Below the pieces are notes generated by a model, which saw only the letters and a list, made by a program, of their open reading frames with translations, was not told the origin of the DNA and did no database searches. Made by a program: the position numbers and the translations under genes. From Bradysia coprophila (Eukaryota; Arthropoda; Insecta; Diptera; Sciaridae), in the NCBI RefSeq assembly GCF_014529535.1, contig NW_023503972.1, forward strand, positions 2,976,001 to 3,040,000: a stretch of 64,000 nt of DNA. Reading direction: 5' to 3'. This document shows, in pieces, positions 55,350 through 64,000 of this stretch. Positions within the stretch are counted from its first letter, which is position 1; each line of letters starts with the position of its first letter.

Positions 55350-57042
55350 AGTTCGCTCGCTTAACACAAACAACATTCGTACACGGTCGATGGCAGGGAT
55401 TTATATTGTCGATTTTGCGATTGCGGTATAATTCAAATCAAAATGAGAAGAAAAAAAAACAAAATTTTCCTACGGGGGATTATCAATCCAATTATTAAGT
55501 TTTACAAGACATGCCCGGATGGGTATAAAATGTATAATTATATAAATAGTGAACCAATTTACGCGAAGTAAATCTCAAATATTTCCTATGAAGCATCGAA
55601 CTGTTTTATTTTGCACTATCAGGTGGTAAGCGATCGACACTGCCGATTGTTTGAACGGATAACTAAAGAGTAGCTTTGAACTGAGGCTCGAATTAATACC
55701 TCTCATATTTGCTGTCCACTTATACATGGGCGTTAACTGTATAGTCGAAGAAGAAGAAGAAATTTGAGTGAATTGCATTGCAATAAAATGCTTTGGGAAT
55801 TGCTAAATCGCTGAGTGAGCTAGTTGATGTGAGTAAGGTTGGTAAATAACAATTTCGATTACTTGACCGATAGATTAAAGAGTAATTTAGAAACGAGTCT
55901 CGAATGCTAACATTTAATCTGTAAAATAGACGTTAATTGGATAATATTCTGTAAGTATCTTGATATCAAACTCGTACTTGTATTGAGTCATGTCCTGCGA
56001 TAAAATACTTGGGATCGGGCTGTAACACCCCACTTATCAAATACACAACTTGTAACCTCGGAAGTAATATACTATTACTAGGTCGTTGTATGTATGAGCC
56101 GGACCTTGTCGGTTAGGTTATTTTACAGAAATTTTCACGTAGCCGTAACAACTAAATCTTTTACTTCTTTTGTTTCAAGTTGTGATTGATATGAAATCTT
56201 TTACTTCTTTTAACAAGTCGTTAGATTTCAGACTGTATCGTGCTGTAGATTACAAAGAAAACGACGGATGATTGTTCTGGTATATTCAGCGCTTTTATGA
56301 CTTCTGTGAACAGTAACGATATTTGATTTAACAAACAAGTGAATTGTTTAAGAACTGTTCTAGTTATCGACTTCAACGACAAAAATGAACGGTAATTTCG
56401 GGCTAGCGTTCTTCTATATAGTAGAACCGAAGAAGAAGATTCTAAGCGAATTAAGAAGACCTACATATTTGATCGTTATATGTAGGAATTACACTCGCCG
56501 TAATGCCGTTTATAAAAGGTTGAATTACTTGATATGAGCTGTCTACAATCCAAGAGAGTAATTCCATTATCAAATTAATTCAAAAGGGGGTCCGACTGAA
56601 TTTGCCAACGGAAATTTTTCTTAATTATGAAATCATGTAGCATACGGGTGATGTGAAGTTCAGTTAGTGCGTGTCTCAAAGTTTGAATTTGGAGGGTCTT
56701 ACCCTTTCAAACGACTTATTTGTAGCCGATTGTGGGTGTCCGAAAATTCGTGCATACCAGTACTATAATAGTCGCCAAAATTCATTGACTCGACCTAACA
56801 TGACGATAGTGTGCTCAAAATTCAGAGAAACACAGAACTTTAAAATTAAAATTCGGCTGCTGCGAAAAAAGTGAAAGTGTGTTAGCTGCGGGGTCTCAAA
56901 GTTCACGTTGGTCGATTTTTGAAAATTCAATTTTAGCCTAAAGTCCAAAAAATAAAATAACTTTTCATGTGTCGGGGCCGAAAATGAGGGAGTTTCGAGA
57001 TTTTTCTCGGGTTTTCGACCAATTACATGAAATTTTTTTTGA
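55350..57042. other. 3' flank of MRGBP and intergenic
   Basis: AT-rich, with weak imperfect duplication of sequence around GAAGAAGAAG and AACTGTATAGTCG motifs (about 55735-55760 and 56420-56445) and of GGATAACTAAAGAGTA-like stretches. No gene; the short open frame at 56671-56874 has no features. Confidence 0.4.
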
Positions 57043-57148
57043 GTATCTGTTTTGGACGTTTGATTTTAGGCACTTTCGCATGTAGCCCTCACTTCGTTCG
57101 GGCTACAACTCGCGAAATTGCCTAAAATCAAACGTCCAAAACAGATAC
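57043..57148. repeat. Perfect 30-bp-arm nested hairpin
   Basis: GTATCTGTTTTGGACGTTTG with ATTTTAGGCA (57043-57072) is perfectly inverted at 57119-57148. Inside the loop a second perfect stem (GTAGCCC at 57082-57088 and GGGCTAC at 57100-57106) encloses TCACTTCGTTC. It may be the core of a foldback element or a fold-forming RNA. Confidence 0.8.
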
Positions 57149-60100
57149 ACAAATAACTATTTTGGATATGGAAAATTTCCTGTATGGTTTTCTAACTAGG
57201 CGAAGTCAGGAAAAAAACTGAAAAAATCGGTATAGTCTTTCCGGTTCGACGACCATTTAAATGATTTGAAGTACAGGTTTTATGGATAAAAGACACATTT
57301 TCGAATCAGTTTTAACAACATTTTGTTAAGTCAATGTCTTTGTAATAATATTTTGTGGAAAGAATTTTCCTCCAGCTTTCCAACGATATATCGGAGTCGG
57401 TTTTACGATAAGAAATGCATTTTTGGTGGCTTTACAATTATTTATTAAAAAACATTTTCACAACGCAAAATAGTCATTTTCTCACCTCAACTGAAACTTT
57501 AAAAGCCCTTGTTGTAATAATCGTGGCGTTGACCCTTGATAACGTCATCGAAATTAAATTTTAAACTTTTTTTTCCTCTGTGAACATATAACTGTTTCTC
57601 TATACACTAGGGCGTTACGTAGTTAAATGAATGTTTAAACAAATGAAGTACGAGATATTGTGTTAAGGACTAATTGAGTCAATTGAGCGCTAAGGAAGAG
57701 TCTTTCAAAATAACTATTTGGAAGCATACACGTAATTTATACGTAATAACGCATAACGATTGCCGTTTCTAAATGCAAAATTTCGATCCGGCTGGAACCA
57801 ACTGTTGAAGAGCTTTTCAGATGGCTGTCAGAAAAATATGTTGGCATCACAGCGGCGTTTGGTTTTTTTCAGTGATTGTCTGTATACTCTGTGGGTCTGA
57901 GGCCTAGGAGAATTGTAAAGAAAACATTCAACGACATAAATTCACCGACATTTATTTTATTTAAAATTTTCTTGCATTTTAATAATTCGTTTACAAATAC
58001 AATTGTTGTTTTTCCGTAAAATTACTAGTTTTTCTTTAAAAAAAAAGTTTTTTCTTTGTTTTAATTCAATTACAATAAACGCATGGGAAGGATTAAATTG
58101 TTTACGAGATTTTTTGTTGTTTTTAATTTATTTTAAGTTTATGTTAAAAACTACTGGTTATAATGCTACACAACATAAAATTTCTCTTAAATTTCTAATC
58201 TCACTAATCTCGCCATTTTATCCGCGAATGAGATAGAAAATATTAAAAATAAAAAAATAATAAAGTAACTAAAAAGATCAATAAATATAACACTTTCTTA
58301 CTCGTACCTCGTCTGAACACATTCAATAAAACAATTTTTATTTATTTAATTACAAATTAGTGTGGTTTCTCCACTCCATTTCTCTCTCTTTCTCTCCCGT
58401 CCACTTTACAAAGCGTCCACAAAGCGATTACGACGCACGGTTATGGTAAAATAATCTAAACGAAAAAGAAACCTTATCTCGAACTCGAACAAGCAGCAGT
58501 CAGCATAATTTTATTCACATTCAAGTAAGTATATATTCGGTTGATAAGAATATTAAATTCATTCACATTCATTCACTCAAAACACCATTTCCACTCGACA
58601 AATGAAAAATGAATTCTGTCGAAACTCGAACGTACGCGATATAATATCACAATTTTGCCTTATATTGAGTTGAAAAATTGGGTCTGATTGACATTCATTT
58701 GCCGAGGGCCGGAGGTATTGGTATATGTTACACATCGAAATAAATTGAACTAAATATTTGATTTACCTACAAATTGAATGGATGGATAGGCTATGTTGAA
58801 CGGACGGTCAATGGAGAAGTTAACTTAGTTCGTCGATAGCTGCTTTCAATAAGAAGTGGAAAATGATCGATACAAATAGTAGTTGAATCGTCGTCCTGTA
58901 GTAGGTGCGTCGTAATAAATAGGTGGGTCACTTGAATCATGGAACAGAATTGATTTATCATCTGTTATCAACATCGATGACAAAAATAAATTAAATTTGG
59001 ATTACGATTTCAGCTTTGTATGTGTGGGAGTGAGGGATGTGTGCTCGAATTACAACCTTCGCACAAATAACAACCAAAAATGTCTCAACAAGACAGTAAG
59101 GTACTAATGTGATAGGTGGAGATTCAATACAACTCTCTCCGCGAAATAACACATTCGAGAACTATTCTAATGATATTATTGCCGTTACGACGTTGTGTTG
59201 CCGCTTAACTGTAGCGATGTTGGAAGTTGCTTTTATTGCTTTTCCCTATAACAACCATTTTTCGTATGCATTTCTACAGTCTCTTCAGTATCTGAAAGCA
59301 GTGTTGTCAGCTGTTCGTCAATGACAGAGTGTAACGATGTTTCGGGTTTAATTTTCTTAGGTTCATGTAAAAAATTTGGGTAAGGCTTGCAACGAACAGG
59401 TTGACCTTTCCTTATCTAAACCTAAAACCTATAGAAAATATAAAAAAAACCTATAGACCTGATCTCAGGTTAATGTCAAGCTATGGTCTCAGGCTAATCA
59501 TTAGTCACTAATGTAACCCCAATCTCAGGCTAATGTTCACCTGAACTCAGGCTAATATCAACTTATGGTCATAGTATAATGTCAACCTGATCTCCGGCTT
59601 ATATCAAACTTATCTTAGGCTACTGTTAACCTGTTCTGATAGTTAGCTTTGCTTATGTGTGAACAATCATTGTAATATTAGAAGAGATGAGTCTCATCCT
59701 GCATTCATTCGAAGCCCGGCCATCCATTCAAATTTTCCGAAGTCTGTTTTCTCAAAATTAATTTTCGTAAAATGAAATTTTGGCAGTTATTTGCAGGTCC
59801 TATACGTTTACGTACGGTGTGTCACAATATTTTTTTTTAGATTTTAATTTAATTACGAACGTCTCGGTAATATTTTTTTGTTTTTGTTTATTTACTTAAA
59901 TTGCGCAAGCGTAAATTCAGTCTTTTACACCTTTAAAAAAAATCTGACGATCTAGACCAATTCAATTCAAATTTAGGAATTGATTCGGTTGTTTCGACTT
60001 AATTTTTAACGAGAATGAAAATAATGCTCCTACCGGCGTTTACATTACGATTCGATCCTCAGTCTAATTTCAAATTGGTGTACATTTGTTTAACACAACT

Positions 60101-60225
60101 CTAACATTCAATAAATATTTGAAAACAAAAGAAAAAGAAAAAAACTTAAAAAATATAATCAAAAGTTCAAATAAACAAGAAGATTATGAAGAAAATTCTG
60201 CTCATACAAAACGAAACGTTCCAAT
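57149..60225. other. Long AT-rich stretch, probably including the 3' UTR of the minus-strand gene at 60226
   Basis: No gene was seen. On the minus strand AAATAAA-type signals occur around 57955 and 58335, and the sequence to 60225 lacks coding frames. A 2-kb 3' UTR for the minus-strand gene is therefore possible (inference). An imperfect tandem repeat of about 22-36 bp (CTCAGGCTAAT units) lies at about 59455-59640. The open frame 59109-59324 has no motif. Confidence 0.45.
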
Positions 60226-60858
60226 CTAGCACATTTGGTCAGCGTCATGATTACGATGATTTTCCGATCGCCAATCCCAATCTTTTCCTTTCGGCCGAAA
60301 TTTCGATTTATGATGCGTGGCAAGATCGGTTTCATGACCATAGGCCATATCACTGCCAACACTCTCATCACAATCATATTCCCATGTGCGTTCGCGAAAT
60401 TTCTTTTTGTAATGCTTCTGATGCGACGACGATTTCGATTGACGTTGATATTTCAATGGAATTTTTAAATGATTTTCGCTTAAATGATGCTGCTGTGGCG
60501 GTAGCGCAGCTTTTCCACCGTACATCATCGGTGGACTTGCCGATGGACTCGGTGTACGCGGCATTTCGGCTTCGGATAGCGGTGGACTGTCTAAAGCTTC
60601 GGCGGGCGATGATTTGATCAGTGGGACCATTGTGCCTCGCAACGAATTCGACGGAACATCCAGTTGAGATGATGATGAAGATGATGACAGAAAACGACAA
60701 TCGCTGCCGCTTTGATTGATGCCCGAATCGGGACTGGCTGCTGCTTCTTCGATCGATCGACGGGATTTGGTGAGTTCGGTGGATGCGAAGGCAACCAGTC
60801 GATCGAAGCCGGAACAGACACGGTCTTGCCAATGAGATTCGTCATCGCCGATATCGTC
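60226..60858 (-). CDS. Last coding exon of an unrecognised Ser/Pro-rich, probably nuclear protein
   Basis: The minus-strand frame from an apparent acceptor (TATGTCGCAG before 60858) to the stop at 60226 encodes about 210 aa: DDIGDDESHWQDRVCSGFD, then RLVAFASTELTKSRRSIEEA. A poly-Ser tract and PPLSEAEMPRTPSPSASPP follow, with a basic, His-rich end (SSSHQKHYKKKFRERTWEYD and HETDLATHHKSKFRPKGKDW). GC content and third-position use are higher than the surrounding AT-rich DNA, which supports coding. The 5' exons must lie beyond an intron to the right, probably outside the window. I cannot name the family. The composition suggests a transcription or chromatin factor. The alternative ATG at 60912 without splicing is less likely. 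Confidence 0.6.
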   Translation of the reverse strand, partial: DDIGDDESHWQDRVCSGFDRLVAFASTELTKSRRSIEEAAASPDSGINQSGSDCRFLSSSSSSSQLDVPSNSLRGTMVPLIKSSPAEALDSPPLSEAEMPRTPSPSASPPMMYGGKAALPPQQHHLSENHLKIPLKYQRQSKSSSHQKHYKKKFRERTWEYDCDESVGSDMAYGHETDLATHHKSKFRPKGKDWDWRSENHRNHDADQMC

Positions 60859-61838
60859 TGCGACATATGATTGAGGGTTGCGATTAGTTTTACAATTTGA
60901 TTGGATTAACATTTGGTTTTTGAATTTTTTGTTTGTTTGTTTGTCGCTTAACGATAAAATCTATTCCTCTCCTTTAACAGCAAGTCAAAAATGGTTTCAT
61001 AAAAGCAAAAGCATTACACAAATGAGGTTATCACACAGTAAAACAAAAAGGCAAATGAAAGAGAATTACAGAAAGTTGGTTAGCTACACAAAACAAAAGT
61101 AAAATAGAGATAGGAAAAGTGCTCTAGATTTTAGGTTCTTTCGTCAACACACAATGAACGAATATTATTAGCTTGAATATTCAATGGTTCAACAGTACCT
61201 CAGCTTGGCCAAAGCCAAATCGAATCGACTCGATTATAAAATCAATCAAAAGATATTTCTTAGATACCTTTATCATTAAAGTATAAGGTGGATTAAGTAG
61301 GTATACTCGGTCTCTGTTCACTGTAACCGTGACTATAGAACTTGTTATGACTTGACTGGGCACCCTGATCTTCCTTATAGATAATCCCCGCGAAAGAAAA
61401 ATTCGAAAAAAAATTGAGAGATGGCATACGTGGTACTTGGCCCAAAAATGAACTAAAATTAATGTCAGCTGACATCTGAATCTGAATCTTGTTTGACTAT
61501 TCCTACCGTTTTAGCGATGATCCCCAATATTGAATCAGAGAGAAGGCAATAAAAAGACTCAGACACACAGTGATTGAACAATGACTCTTATAGTCCGAAT
61601 CTCCATTGAATACTCAAACTAAATTTCTTTCATTTACAACAACCGACTATCGAAGCTCAACAAACTGTTCAACAAAAAAAAAGGGAAGGTCTACTTCGGC
61701 TAAAGGATGGACCAGGAAATATAGGGAAGAGACAATCAAAATTATCAGGAAAATGTGTCGAAACATTTTGTCGTTTATTTCGGGGCTGTGATATCAATTC
61801 GCGTATAGGGAAGAAGACTTTTCGTATCAGAAGCTTAG

Positions 61839-62060
61839 GGATCATTCATAAATTTCGTAATGCTTTTTCAGTGTTGGCATCAAAAATAAATCTTAAATAA
61901 CTCGAGAAATACGGTCTTTGCGAAGTTAGGACGAGGAGTTATACCTCCCAATATACCTTCTGAACATAATTTTAACTTTGCAGGGCTCGTATTTCTTGAG
62001 GTATTTAAGATTTTATTTCGACGACAACACTGAAAAACGTTACGTAATTTATGAATGATC
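61839..62060. mobile_element. 222-bp MITE with TIR GATCATTCATAAATT and 6-bp GCTTAG flanks
   Basis: The inverted ends GATCATTCATAAATTTCGTA and TACGTAATTTATGAATGATC extend into TTTTTCAGTGTTG against CAACACTGAAAAA. GCTTAG directly flanks both sides (61833-61838 and 62061-62066), with the next base differing. Confidence 0.75.
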
Positions 62061-62956
62061 GCTTAGATATGAGTTGTTAGGTGAGGTAAATCACAAGCAA
62101 TTCTTCCAAATTTTTCATTGCCCAGAAAATGGAATAGTTTGAGCATGTCATGGACCTTAGAAATCAGTAACTCTGCGGAAATTTTAGCGCAGAAAAAAAT
62201 ATGCAAAGAAAAAGTTTATCGAAAAATCAAAACTGAGTTGGCCTTGGTCATAAAAGACGATTGGTTAATTACTGATCTCGAAACCCGTCAAAACACAAAA
62301 ATAATCGACACATTAGTAACATTTAAAAAAAATCTATTAAACGGTCCAGGGTAACCTGCCTTCAATAAAAAAAATCAAAAGAAAATCAAAATAAAACAAA
62401 AACAAAACTTACCTATCGTTTATACTTTTGATGAAATTAGTCATTGGACTTATTGTCAAATAAAAATTTTTCTAATTAATTTTCTAAGTCTCAATCAAGA
62501 AGAAACGGGAGATCGTCTCTCTTTCATTTACGTTTTTTTTGTATTGAATTCGCATCGAACTACACACTACGATCATCGACGACCATAATAAGTATATCCA
62601 TTTGGCATTGTCTTGTAATGACGGGCATTGTTTTCAGTGGAAACTGTAAGATGGAATTTGTTTATTGTTGAACAGATACCGCGGCCTATAGGACCAATTT
62701 GTTTTTCTTTAAAAAAAATGATTCTTTGTACAATTCAAGAATTTTATTTATGAACAAATATGAATTTGCTTTTAGTGGGATGATTATGATTGAATGTTTT
62801 GCTTTTGTAGTGTTTTTTTTTGTATTCAACCTGTTACGGACGGCTATCATCTGTCGACAAAGAATTCAGCAATAAACGACAACCTCTGACTAACCCATCT
62901 TATCAAGCAAAAGGTATGTTAACAAAATGAAGTAATAGATCCGATGGTTAAATAGA

Positions 62957-63112
62957 TCATTGTCAATGTCATTTGAGATGTCAAATGAGCTGTCATTTTC
63001 ACAAAGCTAACCACAATGTTACAAAAATTTATATGGAGCTGTCATTGTTTGAGGTTAGCTTTGTGAAATTGACAACCCATTTGACACTATTTTGAGAGGA
63101 GAAACCGTTATT
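62957..63112. mobile_element. Inverted-repeat MITE with TTTCACAAAGCTAACC arms
   Basis: Left: GTCATTTGAGATGTCAAATG, GAGCTGTCATTTTCACAAAG, CTAACC. Right: the imperfect inverse GGTTAGCTTTGTGAAATTGA, then CCCATTTGACACTATTTTGA. About 150 bp, non-coding. Confidence 0.6.
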
Positions 63113-64000
63113 TGCCACTGATCTATTGCTGATGTTTTTGCAGTCTGTCAAAGGTTAAACTAGCGAGTGGATGATGGTGTATGATTCTATCGCTTCAGAA
63201 TTTATTGTTGTGAACTTTTTGTTTGACAAAGTTATTATTTCGAAATGCAGATGGTGTGCAAAATGTGCAATGATGAAATTGAGTCACACAAAATGAAACG
63301 TTGAAGTGAACGTGAACATTAAGTTGATGCAATTGGAAGCAACAGGTCAGGTGCTTCCCGAAAACCTGTACTCCCTAACGTCCAATTTGATTTGATCTAA
63401 CCTTACCAGCGATCTGACAACCGTAAACAGTCCACTAAGTCTGGTCTGTCAATTTACCTGAACTGTTTACGATTACCAGATCTCAAGTAGGTTTAGGACC
63501 TAGGCTTTGGATCATAAATATCTATCTCAGCAAAGGCGCTTAACGTCTCGTTGTTGTTGCAACCGGCGATCTCATAAAAGTGAAATGTTCTTTGACTTAA
63601 TTGGCCGATATTTTATTTGTTAAAAAGGGCACGAATTTGAAACGAATATCTTTGCTTGTCTCAGAAGTGAACTTATTATTTATACAGAGGCCAATTACGC
63701 GGAAAATCGTATGTAGTCTGTCAATACAATATGCGTCATATTGTTGACAACTATGCCGAATTAACGTTGTGAACCATTAATGAACCTGTCGTTGCAACAT
63801 CGCAATAGACACAATCACTTCATTAAAACTCTTCACCCGATTCATTGAGTCGGCCTCCATTGAAAAATCCTTTTCGTTCTTCTCTTTTAATAATTTTACT
63901 ATCTAATACTGTTCTTCCGCAGACAACCAATTCCTCAGAACGTTCCCCTAACGACACTACGTCAACAGCGACTTAACCGTCTCTTCTCATCTTCGCGCTT

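Larger units (their letters stand above)
60859..64000. other. Probable intron or upstream flank, with small inverted-repeat elements
   Basis: No exon was recognised. A TIR element at about 61839-62060 has GATCATTCATAAATTTCGTA against TACGTAATTTATGAATGATC, with GCTTAG on both sides. Another inverted repeat at about 62957-63112 has TTTCACAAAGCTAACC against GGTTAGCTTTGTGAAA. The 78-codon frame at 62118-62354 lacks any motif and was not called. Confidence 0.5.

Noticed and set aside
62118-62354. 78-codon frame near the right end
   Set aside because: No domain; Lys-rich composition typical of AT-rich DNA, no supporting splice sites.

Overview
The window looks like the nuclear genome of an AT-rich dipteran. 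The short introns (about 55-80 bp beside a few long ones), the pickpocket channels, the CYP6-type P450, the Gly/His-rich secreted peptide and the chymotrypsin-like proteases all point to an insect. The dense load of miniature inverted-repeat transposons (MITEs) would suit a lower fly such as a fungus gnat, but that genus-level guess is an inference. No rRNA, tRNA, CRISPR or bacterial features were seen, and no retroviral or LTR element was recognised.

Layout. Bases 1-12,000 hold three members of the S1 protease family: two catalytically dead homologues (1-1033 minus, 4171-4991 plus) and one enzyme with an intact triad (10637-11799 minus). An intronless calaxin-like EF-hand gene (6107-6751) lies between them, with two internally repetitive elements near 7.5 and 8.3 kb. 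Bases 14,800-29,900 hold a tandem family of pickpocket (DEG/ENaC) channel genes: two complete seven-exon copies (14832-18570 and 25690-29867) whose five internal exons match in length to the base, and a decayed partial copy (about 23440-24376). Between them lies the lariat debranching enzyme gene Dbr1 (19416-22321). Its second coding exon is interrupted by a 1,621-bp hAT-like transposon with an exact 8-bp target duplication.

Bases 32,149-35,040 encode eIF4H, followed by a long A-rich tail. Bases 39,660-41,370 are a TIR-bounded element with a tandem array of about 145-bp units. Bases 42,034-44,726 encode WDR43/Utp5, a ribosome-biogenesis protein. Bases 46,595-48,580 (minus) encode a CYP6-like P450. 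Bases 50,089-50,716 (minus) encode a short Gly/His-rich secreted peptide. Bases 54,577-55,349 encode the NuA4/TIP60 subunit MRGBP. Bases 60,226-60,858 (minus) look like the last coding exon of a serine-rich, probably nuclear protein whose 5' part lies outside the window.

The genes do not form a pathway; they are ordinary housekeeping and environmental-response genes. The unusual content is the transposon record. Many non-autonomous families can be told apart by terminal repeats and target-site duplications (7, 8, 4 and TTAA). There are nested insertions with a readable order, and tiny TIR-only relics of 29 and 21 bp still flanked by perfect target duplications. Exon junctions were placed by hand from GT/AG signals, frame continuity and family resemblance. 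Where stated, total coding lengths close exactly on a multiple of three.
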